Positions 1 through 7,661 of a stretch of DNA of 35,401 nt are shown piece by piece. Origin of the DNA: an uncultured Alistipes sp. Its GTDB lineage: Bacteria; Bacteroidota; Bacteroidia; Bacteroidales; Rikenellaceae. How positions within the stretch are numbered: position 1 is the stretch's first letter; each line of letters opens with the position of its first letter. The DNA is taken from NCBI GenBank assembly GCA_910576555.1, contig CAJTIY010000011.1:1-35401 (forward strand), given 5' to 3'. The position numbers and the translations under genes are program-made. The notes beneath the pieces are model-generated. The model saw nothing but the letters and a program-made list of their open reading frames with translations. It searched no databases and was not told the origin of the DNA.

Positions 1-227
1 TGATTTTTCGCATGAGTTATGGATAACTCACTATTCCTTAGAGCCTTGTTTCGCTATTCGTACCCGTTTGTCGCATTTTCGGGCATGGTTACGAACAAGT
101 AACGTAGCGGCGTCAGGATTTGGCTTCGGCAGGGATTGTAATGGCTTCACGGATTATCGCCACTTCAACCAAAACCCTTGTAACTCAATTCTATCACTAT
201 ATCTTTCCGCATTTCACTTTTTTGTAG
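1..227. other. Upstream non-coding stretch, no gene recognised
   Basis: No convincing gene is visible. The glgB frame stays open back to about base 2, but the extra residues have a composition unlike the enzyme and lie upstream of the likely promoter. Two short inverted repeats are present. One has 8-base arms at 13-20 and 23-30 separated by GG. The other has 5-base arms at 88-92 and 99-103. They could belong to the end of an upstream transcription unit outside the window. I cannot assign a function. Confidence 0.5.
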
Positions 228-235
228 TAACTTTG
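228..235 (+). promoter_or_regulatory. Bacteroidetes-type -7 box for glgB
   Basis: TAACTTTG at 228-235 matches the Bacteroidetes -7 consensus TAnnTTTG. No clear TTTG -33 element sits 19-20 bases upstream, where the sequence is TTTC-like. The expected start of transcription is near 242, giving a leader of only about 12 bases before the ATG at 254. Confidence 0.55.
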
Positions 236-253
236 CAATGTCAGACCTTTCTT

Positions 254-2281
254 ATGGGAAATTCCACCCCCCGACTGCCCCTCGTCGCGCGCGACGAATG
301 GCTCCGTCCCGCCGAAAAAGAGCTCGAACTGCGCCACCGGCTCTACGAAGAGCGGCTCGCCGAAATCCTCCGCACCGCAGGCTCGCTCACCGACTACGCC
401 AACGGCTACCGCTACTACGGCTGGCAGCGCGACGAAGACCTCGACGGCTGGTGGTTCCGCGAGTGGCTGCCCGGAGCGCAGGACGTATACCTGTTCGGCG
501 ACTTCAACGGCTGGCAGCGTACCCGGCTGCGCCTCGACCGCGACCGCCACGGGGTCTGGAGCGCCTTCTTTCCCGACGCCATGTTCGCCGACCGCCTCGT
601 GCACGGATCGCTCTACAAGATCCACGTGCACGGCGCGAACGGCTGGCACGACCGCATCCCGGCCTACGCCGCACGCGTGGTGCAGGACGAGCGGACGAAG
701 GATTTCGCGGCGCAGTTCCTGCGGCCGCAGCGTTTCGACTGGGGCGAGGCCGAGGCGTCGTTCGACCCCGCGCGCAACGGCGCGCCGCTCATCTACGAGG
801 CCCATGCGGGCATGGCGCAGGAGCGCGAGGGCGTGGGCACCTTCGCCGAGTTCACCGGGCGCATCCTGCCCGCGATCCGCGAGGCGGGGTACAACACCGT
901 GCAGCTGATGGCCGTGGCCGAGCACCCCTACTACGGGTCGTTCGGCTACCACGTGTCGAGTTTCTTCGCCCCCACCTCGCGGTGCGGCACGCCCGAGGAG
1001 CTGAAAGCCCTCGTGCGGCGGGCCCACGAGCTGGGGCTGGCGGTGGTCATGGATCTGGTGCACGCCCACTACGTGAAGAACCTCAACGAGGGCATCGCGG
1101 CGCTCGACGGCACCGACAGCCTCTACTCGAAACCCGGACCCGAGGGCTACCAGCCCTACTGGGACTCGATGGTCTTCGACTACGGCAAGCGCGAAGTGGA
1201 GCACTTCCTGCTCTCGAACATCAAATACTGGATCGAGGAGTTCCATTTCGACGGCTACCGCTTCGACGGGGTGACCTCCATGATCTACAAACACCGCGGA
1301 CACATCGCGTTCGACTGCCGCGAGCGCTACTTCGACGAGGGCGCGGACCGCGACGCGATCGTCTACCTCACGCTGGCCAACCGCCTCGTCCACGAGCTCA
1401 AACCCGCGGCCGTCACCATTGCCGAGGAGGTGAGCGGCATGCCCGGCATCTGCGCCCCCATCGACGACGGAGGCATCGGCTTCGACTACCGCCTGGGCAT
1501 GGCCATTCCCGACTACTGGATCCGCCTGCTCAAGGAGGTGCCCGACGAGGAGTGGGACCTGGGCGAGATGTGGCGCATCATGACCGACCGCCTGCCGGGC
1601 GTGAAAACGGTGGCCTACGCCGAGTCGCACGACCAGGCCCTCGTGGGCGACAAAACGCTGGCGTTCCGGCTTATGGACAAGGAGATGTACGACCGCATGG
1701 ACCGCGCGTCGCAGAGCCTCGTGATCGACCGCGGCATGGCCCTGCACAAGATGATCCGGCTGATGACCATCGCCTCGGGCGGCGATGCCTACCTCAACTT
1801 CATGGGCAACGAGTTCGGCCACCCAGAGTGGATCGACTTCCCGCGCGAGGGCAACGGCTGGAGCTACGCCCACGCCCGGCGCCAGTGGTCGCTGGCACAC
1901 GACGGACTGCTGCGCTACGGTCTGCTGGGCGCATTCGACCGGGCGATGATCGCGCTGGTCAGGGAGTACGACGTGCTGCGCAGCGGCTATCCGTGGCTGC
2001 TGCTCACCGACGAGCGCAACAAGACCCAGGTCTTCGAACACGCGGGGCTGCTCTTCGTGTTCAACTGGCACCCCGCGGCCTCGATCCCCGACTACGAGCT
2101 GCCGGTGCGCGAGGCCGGATGCTACGTCCCGGTGCTCACGACCGACGATCCGCGCTTCGGGGGCGCGGGCCGCATCGACCTCCGCGGCGAGCACTTCTCC
2201 CGCCCCGCAGGCGGCGGAGGCGAACCCCGCATCCGCATCTACAACACCTCGCGCACGGCGACCGTATTCCGGCGGAAATAG
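254..2281 (+). CDS. glgB: 1,4-alpha-glucan (glycogen) branching enzyme, GH13_8 eukaryote-like type
   Basis: Transfers alpha-1,4 glucan segments to form alpha-1,6 branches during glycogen synthesis in the cytoplasm. The protein is 675 residues. An N-terminal CBM48-like domain (YLFGDFNGWQR) is followed by a GH13 barrel. The catalytic segments are visible: GYRFDGVTSM carries the nucleophile Asp, TIAEEVSGM the acid/base Glu, and ESHDQALVGDK the third Asp. Stretches such as YLNFMGNEFGHPEW closely follow animal and yeast branching enzymes rather than E. coli GlgB, which I recognise from memory of those families. The ATG at 254 was chosen because the homologous sequence begins there and a promoter lies at 228-235. 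Upstream in-frame Met codons precede that promoter. No other glycogen gene is nearby. The last codons lie in a partly duplicated 67-bp unit. Confidence 0.93.
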   Translation: MGNSTPRLPLVARDEWLRPAEKELELRHRLYEERLAEILRTAGSLTDYANGYRYYGWQRDEDLDGWWFREWLPGAQDVYLFGDFNGWQRTRLRLDRDRHGVWSAFFPDAMFADRLVHGSLYKIHVHGANGWHDRIPAYAARVVQDERTKDFAAQFLRPQRFDWGEAEASFDPARNGAPLIYEAHAGMAQEREGVGTFAEFTGRILPAIREAGYNTVQLMAVAEHPYYGSFGYHVSSFFAPTSRCGTPEELKALVRRAHELGLAVVMDLVHAHYVKNLNEGIAALDGTDSLYSKPGPEGYQPYWDSMVFDYGKREVEHFLLSNIKYWIEEFHFDGYRFDGVTSMIYKHRGHIAFDCRERYFDEGADRDAIVYLTLANRLVHELKPAAVTIAEEVSGMPGICAPIDDGGIGFDYRLGMAIPDYWIRLLKEVPDEEWDLGEMWRIMTDRLPGVKTVAYAESHDQALVGDKTLAFRLMDKEMYDRMDRASQSLVIDRGMALHKMIRLMTIASGGDAYLNFMGNEFGHPEWIDFPREGNGWSYAHARRQWSLAHDGLLRYGLLGAFDRAMIALVREYDVLRSGYPWLLLTDERNKTQVFEHAGLLFVFNWHPAASIPDYELPVREAGCYVPVLTTDDPRFGGAGRIDLRGEHFSRPAGGGGEPRIRIYNTSRTATVFRRK

Positions 2282-2352
2282 CGGCGGAACGCCGCATCCG
2301 CCCCTGCGATGATGCACGCACATGGCAGCGGCATTCCGGCGGAAATAGCGGC
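2266..2352. repeat. Diverged 67-bp tandem duplication across the glgB stop codon
   Basis: A 20-base sequence containing the last glgB codons and the stop (2266-2285) recurs exactly at 2333-2352. The bases before each copy also resemble one another (CCGCATCCG in both). This indicates an old tandem duplication with a period of 67 bases. Confidence 0.7.
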
Positions 2353-3007
2353 AACAGGGCTGCGGTCCGCGGGATCGGCTCTTTGAGGCCCTCGGTCCGG
2401 TATCGCGGCCGTTGCCCCCGCCGTCGGTGCGGCATTCGGCCGGCGGGCCGCAGTTTTCGCCCCGCAGAGGCCTGCGGACGCCCACAGAGGCCCACAGAGG
2501 CCCGCGACAAGCGATCGGAGTTGCCGGCTGCGCCGCCCTATGCCATACAGGCTAACTCCAGATTGACGGAGGCGCGCAAGAAAACCGTGGGAAGAAGCGG
2601 CACCAAAGGTGCCGCGCGGGCCGCAGCCTCCCGGCGGCGGAGGCCCGCAACCCGCTTCGCTTCGTGCGGGCCCTCCGCAGGCTGCGACCGCTTACCTGGA
2701 AACGCTTCCGGTTGCTATAAACCCGCAGCCCCCGAAGCGCAAAATGCACACCTCCCTTTGCAAACCGCAAGCGCTCCTGCCCGTCACAAACTTCGGCCAT
2801 GCACCCGCAACACCCCCGGACTGCAAAATAAACACCTCTCGGCACAGGCTGCAACCGCTTGCGCCCCTCGCCCCGGAACGGTCGCAACACCGCGAATTCT
2901 CCGCGACTGCACCGTCCGCATCCGCCCTCCGATACGCCGAAACGTCGCATTCGGGCTGATTTCCGACAAAAACGGTATGAAATTCTTGGAAATAAACAAA
3001 ATTTGTA
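2282..3007. other. Long intergenic region with degenerate repeats, no convincing gene
   Basis: About 730 bases separate glgB from the next promoter. Open frames exist on both strands, but their translations look like GC-rich non-coding sequence, with no recognisable domain. A 6-bp stem with a 3-base loop (2281-2295) follows the glgB stop without a T run, so it is at best a weak terminator. Imperfect direct repeats occur at 2722-2783 and 2804-2868, and a shorter element is shared by 2678-2693 and 2845-2860. Confidence 0.5.
2722..2868. repeat. Imperfect direct repeat, two units of about 62-65 bp
   Basis: Unit 1 (2722-2783) and unit 2 (2804-2868) align over a core with CCCGCA, a C-rich run, GCAAAAT, ACACCTC and GCAA..CGCT in the same order, offset by 82 bases. 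The shared CAGGCTGC.ACCGCTT element at 2678-2693 and 2845-2860 suggests the repeat may extend further. No known repeat family is recognised. Confidence 0.5.
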
Positions 3008-3015
3008 TAACTTTG
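3008..3015 (+). promoter_or_regulatory. Bacteroidetes-type promoter for the lipoprotein cluster
   Basis: TAACTTTG at 3008-3015 fits the -7 consensus. CTTG at 2985-2988 is a plausible -33 element with a 19-base spacer. Transcription would begin near 3022, about 140 bases before the first lipoprotein gene, leaving a leader that contains a 19-codon ORF. Confidence 0.6.
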
Positions 3016-3060
3016 ACTTTCGGGAGATACACCCATTGTTTATTCCTTAAAAAATCGCCT

Positions 3061-3120
3061 ATGAAACACCTTTCCCAGCCCTGTTCCCGTTCGCAAGTTG
3101 CACGAAGAACGAACCCGTGA
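3061..3120 (+). CDS. Possible 19-residue leader ORF before the lipoprotein cluster
   Basis: An ATG-initiated 19-codon frame ending in TGA lies between the predicted promoter and the first lipoprotein gene. It begins MKHL, like the MKN/MKY starts of the three downstream lipoproteins, but has no hydrophobic segment. It could be a leader peptide, a decayed fourth paralogue start, or chance. No function can be assigned. Confidence 0.2.
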   Translation: MKHLSQPCSRSQVARRTNP

Positions 3121-3163
3121 AGCCATCGAGGATTATTTCGCATTTTACAACATTTGACATACC

Positions 3164-3616
3164 ATGAAAAACATATCCCGCCTCATCGTTTATATGCTTT
3201 TATGCCAAACGGTCATTTCATGCACGCCGCCAGGATGCGGAGGACCAGTCGAACCGATGATATACAATCAGAGCGGGCATACGGTTTCCGTCGTGCACGA
3301 TCCGGATTGCGACTGCCTGCCGGACTCTTTGGTAATGCCGGACGGAGAACGTTACTATTTGGAAAGACTGAACTATTCGGGAAAAGCATTTTTCCAGATC
3401 GAAGGTTATGAATCCCGGAAAATTTATTACGACGGACGTTACCTCATTCACTTCCATGAACTTCCGGAAGATAGGGCCATACATATCAAGGAGCAGTCTT
3501 TCCAATACATTCCTCGATTCGAAACGGTCGTATATACATTCACCGAATCGGACTACGACTACGCCGTAGCGCACGGCACCGACCTCGGGGAACCGAAACC
3601 CGCGACGGAACAATAA
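3164..3616 (+). CDS. Small lipoprotein, first of three tandem paralogues
   Basis: A 150-residue protein with a lipoprotein signal peptide: hydrophobic residues 5-19, then Cys20 in VISC. The mature part contains NQSGHTVSVVHDP, PDSLVM, RKIYYDGRY, LPEDR and a C-terminal FTESDYDYAVAHGTDLG, all shared with the next two genes. It is probably a small beta-rich envelope protein anchored by lipid (inference). I do not recognise a named family. The coding sequence is noticeably AT-richer than the flanking genes, except for its last 60 bases, which are GC-rich. The start was chosen because it gives a complete signal peptide. Confidence 0.8.
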   Translation: MKNISRLIVYMLLCQTVISCTPPGCGGPVEPMIYNQSGHTVSVVHDPDCDCLPDSLVMPDGERYYLERLNYSGKAFFQIEGYESRKIYYDGRYLIHFHELPEDRAIHIKEQSFQYIPRFETVVYTFTESDYDYAVAHGTDLGEPKPATEQ

Positions 3617-4546
3617 CTGCGGTACTAACTTGGTCACAGAACCACTAATTATTACATTATGAAATACATTTATCAAATTATAGTTTCCGTCTGCCTGGGG
3701 TGCATGGCGATTTCCTGTGGTAAACATCTGGTAGAATACGGAGAATATTACAAACTCAACAACCAAAGCGGACACACGGTTTCCATTATGCACAACCCGA
3801 GTCCAGAGTTAATACCCGATTCCTTGGTATTGAAAAATCAACAGGAATTTAATTTACCTTTTAGCGATTATTTGTATTATAAAGGCGATCGAAAAATTTA
3901 TTTCGACGGACAATACATGATTCTCTATTCCGACCTTCCATATGAAAGAGAAATTATCTTGGGAAACTTTTCAGAATATGGTACCGGACCATGGACTTAC
4001 ATCTATACATTCACCGAATCGGACTACGACTACGCCGTCGAGCACGGCACCGACCTCGGGGAACCGAAACCAACCGCCGAACAGGCCGAGATAACAACAA
4101 CCAGAACCGATCGAAACGATTAAATCGACACGCTATGAAAAACATATTTCGAATTTTTATCTGTGTGTGTTTGGGATATACAGCAATTTCTTGTCATAAA
4201 GAAATACTGTATGTTCTGACATATGAGTTGAGCAACCAAAGCGGACATACGATATCCATTGTGCACAATCCGGGTTCAGAAGTCCGCCCCGATTCATTGG
4301 TGCTGAATAACAAAGAAAAATTCTATCTGATTAAAGGCGATGCCTTTGAATTCGAAGAATATGATGGAGTACGAAAGATTTATTACGACGGTCGTTATAT
4401 GATTCCTTACGACAGATTACCGGAGGATAGAAAATTCAAGGTAATGAATTATACTCAAACCGGACATTCCTATTATGTTTTTACTTTCACCGAATCGGAC
4501 TACGACTACGCCGTAGCGCACGGCACCGACCTCGGGGAGCCGAAAC
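3539..4546 (+). repeat. 61-bp nearly invariant block at the 3' end of each lipoprotein gene (three copies)
   Basis: Copies lie at 3539-3599, 4010-4070 and 4486-4546. Copies 1 and 2 differ at two bases, and copies 1 and 3 at one. The block encodes FTESDYDYAVxHGTDLGEPK and is GC-rich, while the rest of each gene is AT-rich and diverged. Conservation includes synonymous positions. Confidence 0.85.
3659..4123 (+). CDS. Small lipoprotein, second of three tandem paralogues
   Basis: A 154-residue lipoprotein with Cys20 after AIS and the same motif order as its neighbours: NNQSGHTVSIMHNP, PDSLVL, RKIYFDGQY, LPYER and FTESDYDYAVEHGTDLG. The C-terminus runs on for about ten more residues (AEITTTRTDRND). 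It starts 42 bases after the previous stop, and no terminator separates them, so cotranscription is likely. Function unknown. The body has diverged strongly from gene 1, but the 3' 61 bases differ at only two positions. Confidence 0.8.
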   Translation: MKYIYQIIVSVCLGCMAISCGKHLVEYGEYYKLNNQSGHTVSIMHNPSPELIPDSLVLKNQQEFNLPFSDYLYYKGDRKIYFDGQYMILYSDLPYEREIILGNFSEYGTGPWTYIYTFTESDYDYAVEHGTDLGEPKPTAEQAEITTTRTDRND

Positions 4547-4563
4547 TCGCGCCCGAACAGTAA
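4135..4563 (+). CDS. Small lipoprotein, third of three tandem paralogues
   Basis: A 142-residue lipoprotein with signal residues 1-19 and Cys20 (AISC). It carries SNQSGHTISIVHNP, PDSLVL, RKIYYDGRY, LPEDR and the common tail FTESDYDYAVAHGTDLGEPK. The frame is open upstream to 3991, but those residues read through the second gene in another frame. The ATG at 4135 gives a proper signal peptide and lies 11 bases after the preceding stop. It ends just before a strong hairpin terminator. Function unknown. Confidence 0.8.
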   Translation: MKNIFRIFICVCLGYTAISCHKEILYVLTYELSNQSGHTISIVHNPGSEVRPDSLVLNNKEKFYLIKGDAFEFEEYDGVRKIYYDGRYMIPYDRLPEDRKFKVMNYTQTGHSYYVFTFTESDYDYAVAHGTDLGEPKLAPEQ

Positions 4564-4575
4564 AACGGCCAAAGC

Positions 4576-4611
4576 AAATCGCCGCCCCCTCTTGCGAGGG
4601 GGCGGCGATTT
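4576..4611. terminator. Bidirectional terminator between the lipoproteins and the amidohydrolase
   Basis: A perfect 16-bp stem (4576-4591 with 4596-4611) closes a TTGC loop. The stem has a GC-rich core and AAA/TTT ends, so it can act on both strands. It sits between two convergent transcription units. Confidence 0.85.
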
Positions 4612-4639
4612 CTTCGAAAACCTGCCGGCGCACCGGCCG

Positions 4640-5944
4640 TCATCCGCGGCATGCGGTGATGCGCCGCACCGCGGCCTCCGCATCGCGGAAGAGCCGCGCG
4701 AGGTCGGTATGGAGCACCCGGCGGTTTTCGACCACGATTTCGCCATCGACGACCACCGTTTCGACATCCGCCGCCTTGCCGCAATAGACCAGATCGGCCG
4801 CGAGGCGATGCACGGGCTGGAAGTGAGGCTTCTGCAAGTCGATCAGAATGACGTCGGCCAACGCGCCCTCGCGGATCACGCCCAGTTCGTCGCCCCATCC
4901 GAGGGCGCGGGCGCCGTTCACGGTCACCATGCGCAGCACCTCCTCCGCGGGCATCGCGCAGGGATCGCCCGTGGCGCTCTTCTGGAGGAGTGCCGCCGTG
5001 CGCATCTCCTCCCACATGTCGAGGTCGTTGTTCGAGCAGGGTCCGTCGGTGGCGATCGTCACCAGCGCACCTTCGCGGCGCATGCGCTCGACAGGTGCCG
5101 TGCCGCTCGCCAGCTTCATGTTGCTCTGGGGGTTGTGCGACACCGCAACGCCGCGCCGGACGAGCGTCGCGATGTCCTCGTCGCTCACGTGCACGCAGTG
5201 CGCGGCGATGGTGCGGTCGTCGAGCACCCCCAGCGCATCGAGGTGCGCGACGGGGCTCTTGCCGTAACGCTCGCGCACGATACGCGTCTCCTCCGCCGTC
5301 TCGGCCGCATGGGTCATGAAGTGCAGTCCGTGCTCGTCGCAGAACCTCTTGCCGCGCACGTAGTTTTCGGGCGACACGGTGTAGGGCGCATGCGGCGCCG
5401 CGGCGATGCGGATGCGGTTGCACCCCCGGGCCGCCTCCATGGCTGCGGGCAGCGTACGCATGGCCTCCTCCACGTTCGTGTCGAAGTAGCTCACGCCCAG
5501 CATCGCACGGATGCCCATGCGCCGCACGACCTCCACGTTGCGGTCCTCGTGCCAGTACATGTCCACGAACGAGGTCACACCCCCCAGCAGCAGTTCGGCC
5601 ACGCCCAGCTCCGTGCCGAGCATCACGTCCCCGGCGCTCTGACGCGCCTCGAAAGGCCAGATGTAGTCGTTGAGCCACGACATGAGCGAGAGATCGTCGG
5701 CATAGCATCGTTGCAGCGTCATGCCCGCATGGCAGTGCGTGTCGATCAGTCCGGGCATCAGCAGCTTGCCCGCGGCGTCGATGCACCGCAGGCCGGGATG
5801 CGCCGCACGGAACGCATCGGCCTCGCCGCGGTCACGCGTCACGAGGGCAATGCGCCGGCCGTCGATGCCGACCCAGCCCCGAAAGGGCTCCGGCTCACCG
5901 GGTGTCATGCACAGCACGGTGCAATTTTCGAATAACAAGGTCAT
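4640..5944 (-). CDS. Amidohydrolase of the MtaD/SsnA type, probable S-adenosylhomocysteine/5'-methylthioadenosine deaminase
   Basis: A 434-residue cytoplasmic metal-dependent deaminase of the amidohydrolase superfamily. The metal and catalytic residues are visible: DTHCH (His70, His72), THAAET (His212, Glu215), AAHCVH (His249) and ATDGPCSNND (Asp300). The spacing and the GLIDTHCHAGMT and SHNPQSNMKLASG segments match MtaD-like enzymes, which deaminate S-adenosylhomocysteine, methylthioadenosine or related adenosines. The exact substrate cannot be read from the sequence; other adenosine- or pterin-like aminohydrolases remain possible. It is the last gene of the minus-strand tamB operon, 71 bases after the DUF1573 gene, and ends at the shared terminator. 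Confidence 0.85.
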   Translation of the reverse strand: MTLLFENCTVLCMTPGEPEPFRGWVGIDGRRIALVTRDRGEADAFRAAHPGLRCIDAAGKLLMPGLIDTHCHAGMTLQRCYADDLSLMSWLNDYIWPFEARQSAGDVMLGTELGVAELLLGGVTSFVDMYWHEDRNVEVVRRMGIRAMLGVSYFDTNVEEAMRTLPAAMEAARGCNRIRIAAAPHAPYTVSPENYVRGKRFCDEHGLHFMTHAAETAEETRIVRERYGKSPVAHLDALGVLDDRTIAAHCVHVSDEDIATLVRRGVAVSHNPQSNMKLASGTAPVERMRREGALVTIATDGPCSNNDLDMWEEMRTAALLQKSATGDPCAMPAEEVLRMVTVNGARALGWGDELGVIREGALADVILIDLQKPHFQPVHRLAADLVYCGKAADVETVVVDGEIVVENRRVLHTDLARLFRDAEAAVRRITACRG

Positions 5945-6015
5945 AGAATTTCAATTTATCGTTCGCCGCGCCGTCCCGCAGGCCTCCGCCCGCACGGCGA
6001 CACGGCCCGGCCGGT

Positions 6016-6483
6016 TTACCGCCCGACCGCACGTCCCTGCACGGTCAGCACCTGGCGCCCCGAGGCCGAATTGGAGTAGACCTGGATCACCTTGTGGAAG
6101 GTTCCCGGCTCGCTTTTGCGGGGTTCGTAGACGATGCGGATCGCCGCCTCGGCCCCCGCGGCCAGCGGCCGCTTCGGGAACTCGGCCCGGAGGCACGAAC
6201 ACGAGGTCAGCACGCGCGTCACCACCAGCGGGGCGTCGCCCCCGTTGCGGATCACGAAGCAGTGCTCCAGGTCGCCGCCGCGACGCTCCACGTCGCCGAA
6301 GTCATGGAACGGCTCGTCGATGCACAACAGCGCCCCGCTCTTCGCAGGCACCGTCCCCGGAGCCGCGGACTCCGCATCCGCCGCCCGTTCGTCTGCGGCG
6401 GCACGGCAGGGCCACGCATACGCCGCAAGGCCCCAGCATACACACAGCGGCACCAACCATGCCGCAACATATCGCTTCATCAC
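6016..6483 (-). CDS. DUF1573 family exported protein
   Basis: A 155-residue protein with an N-terminal hydrophobic signal sequence (about residues 5-27). The mature domain holds the DUF1573 pattern: FHDFGDVERRGGDLEHCFVIRN, then LVVTRVLTSCSCL with the characteristic paired cysteines, and a final GRQVLTVQGRA strand. These are Ig-like beta-sandwich proteins common in Bacteroidetes and act in the periplasm or envelope; the function is not established. It begins 2 bases after the tonB-like stop, so the two are translated from one message. Confidence 0.85.
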   Translation of the reverse strand: MMKRYVAAWLVPLCVCWGLAAYAWPCRAAADERAADAESAAPGTVPAKSGALLCIDEPFHDFGDVERRGGDLEHCFVIRNGGDAPLVVTRVLTSCSCLRAEFPKRPLAAGAEAAIRIVYEPRKSEPGTFHKVIQVYSNSASGRQVLTVQGRAVGR

Positions 6484-6485
6484 TC

Positions 6486-7178
6486 TTATTCCAACTTGAA
6501 TGAATAGGTTATCGTGCCGCCCTGCACCGGAGCGCGGCTTTCGGTGAACTTCGCCTTGCGGGCCGCCGCCAGGGCCGCCTCGATCAGCGCCGGATCACCC
6601 GACGTGGAGCCCTTAGGCTCGTAGGCGGCCGACGTGACACTGCCGTCGGGCCCAACCGTCACGCGTACGACGACCTTGCCGCTCTTATTGCGCCCCGGAT
6701 AGGAGGGCTTGGGCAGATCACCCCGCAGGCCGCGCCCCCGCAGGCCGCGGTCGAGCTGGTCGAGGCCGTCGGTGCTGAGGCCCGGACCCGTACCGCTCGC
6801 CTTGTCCTCGCCCTCGGGGGCGTGGGGATTGCCCGCATCGTCGGGTTCGTCCGCACCGCCCTTGTTCATCTGGAACAGCGCACGCGGATTGGGCGTCTGC
6901 GTGGTTTCGTCGCGGCCCGCGACCTGCGCCGTCCGCTCCTCGGGCGCCGGCGCCTCGTGCACGCGCGGCTCCGCGGTCGTGCGGCGCGGCGGCTGCGGCG
7001 GTTCGGACACGGGGGGCTCCGTGAGGTCGATCAGAATGGTGTCGCCCTGCATCCGCTCCCCGGGCCGCAGCTCGAACGTCGCGAAGGCGAAACCTCCCGC
7101 CAGCAGCAGCGCATAGAGCGCCGCGGCAGCCGCAGCCCAGCGGCGCGGCGAACGATCGTTCGGGTTATAATAATACAT
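6486..7178 (-). CDS. tonB: TonB-family energy transducer
   Basis: A 230-residue inner-membrane protein that carries force from the ExbB-ExbD motor to outer-membrane partners. It has a short cytoplasmic N-terminus, one membrane segment (about residues 14-33), a proline-rich periplasmic linker (SEPPQPPRR, HEAPAPEER) and a C-terminal TonB domain (KVVVRVTVGPDGSV...ALAAARKAKF). It follows exbD by 72 bases. Whether it serves nutrient uptake receptors or the TamB system encoded upstream cannot be told from sequence. Confidence 0.85.
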   Translation of the reverse strand: MYYYNPNDRSPRRWAAAAAALYALLLAGGFAFATFELRPGERMQGDTILIDLTEPPVSEPPQPPRRTTAEPRVHEAPAPEERTAQVAGRDETTQTPNPRALFQMNKGGADEPDDAGNPHAPEGEDKASGTGPGLSTDGLDQLDRGLRGRGLRGDLPKPSYPGRNKSGKVVVRVTVGPDGSVTSAAYEPKGSTSGDPALIEAALAAARKAKFTESRAPVQGGTITYSFKLE

Positions 7179-7250
7179 GGTTGTCTCTCATTTTCCGGAT
7201 CCTCCTTATCGGCATGCCGCAGGGCGCACCCCCGCGGAAAGGGCCGCGCC

Positions 7251-7655
7251 TCAGTTCGCCGAGGTGGCCAGTATCAGTTTGTAGCCGTTGTCCTTGGCGA
7301 TGTTCATCACCTTCACCACCTCGTCCACGGCAACCGTCTTGTCGCAGTGGAGCGATACGGTGGCATCCTCGCGGCCGTCGAGGCGCGTACGGAGCGCCTG
7401 CTCCACGCCCTCGATGCCCTGCACCCGCTCCAGCTCCACGTAGTAGTTGTAGCGGGCTCCCTCCTGCTGGATCGACACCGTGGTCATCGCCTTGTCCTTG
7501 AGCTGGTTCGAGCTCTTCGGGAGCATCAGCTTCAGCGCATTGGGATTGATGAGCGTGGTAGCGATCAGCAGAAAGAGCAGCAGCAGGAACATGAGGTCGG
7601 TCATCGACGACGCGGAAAACGACTTGTCTACTTTCGAACCGTGTTTGATAGCCAT
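7251..7655 (-). CDS. exbD: ExbD/TolR family biopolymer transport protein
   Basis: A 134-residue protein with one membrane helix (about residues 19-36). Its Asp20 in SSMTDLMFLLL corresponds to the proton-carrying Asp of ExbD/TolR. The rest is a periplasmic domain ending KVMNIAKDNGYKLILATSAN. It works with ExbB as a proton-driven motor. It starts 6 bases after the exbB stop, which is typical of a coupled pair. Confidence 0.9.
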   Translation of the reverse strand: MAIKHGSKVDKSFSASSMTDLMFLLLLFLLIATTLINPNALKLMLPKSSNQLKDKAMTTVSIQQEGARYNYYVELERVQGIEGVEQALRTRLDGREDATVSLHCDKTVAVDEVVKVMNIAKDNGYKLILATSAN

Positions 7656-7661
7656 GATCTC

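Noticed and set aside
13..30. Inverted repeat resembling a replication-initiator (DnaA) site pair
   Set aside because: The closest 9-mer has a mismatch and no cluster of such sites is present.
2552..2959. Open frames of 116-132 codons on both strands after glgB
   Set aside because: They overlap one another, have skewed composition and no domain, and cover degenerate repeats.
238..3120. A 960-codon plus-strand frame over glgB starting at an ATG next to the promoter
   Set aside because: Its translation is an Arg/Pro-rich shadow; the overlapping GlgB frame has clear catalytic motifs.
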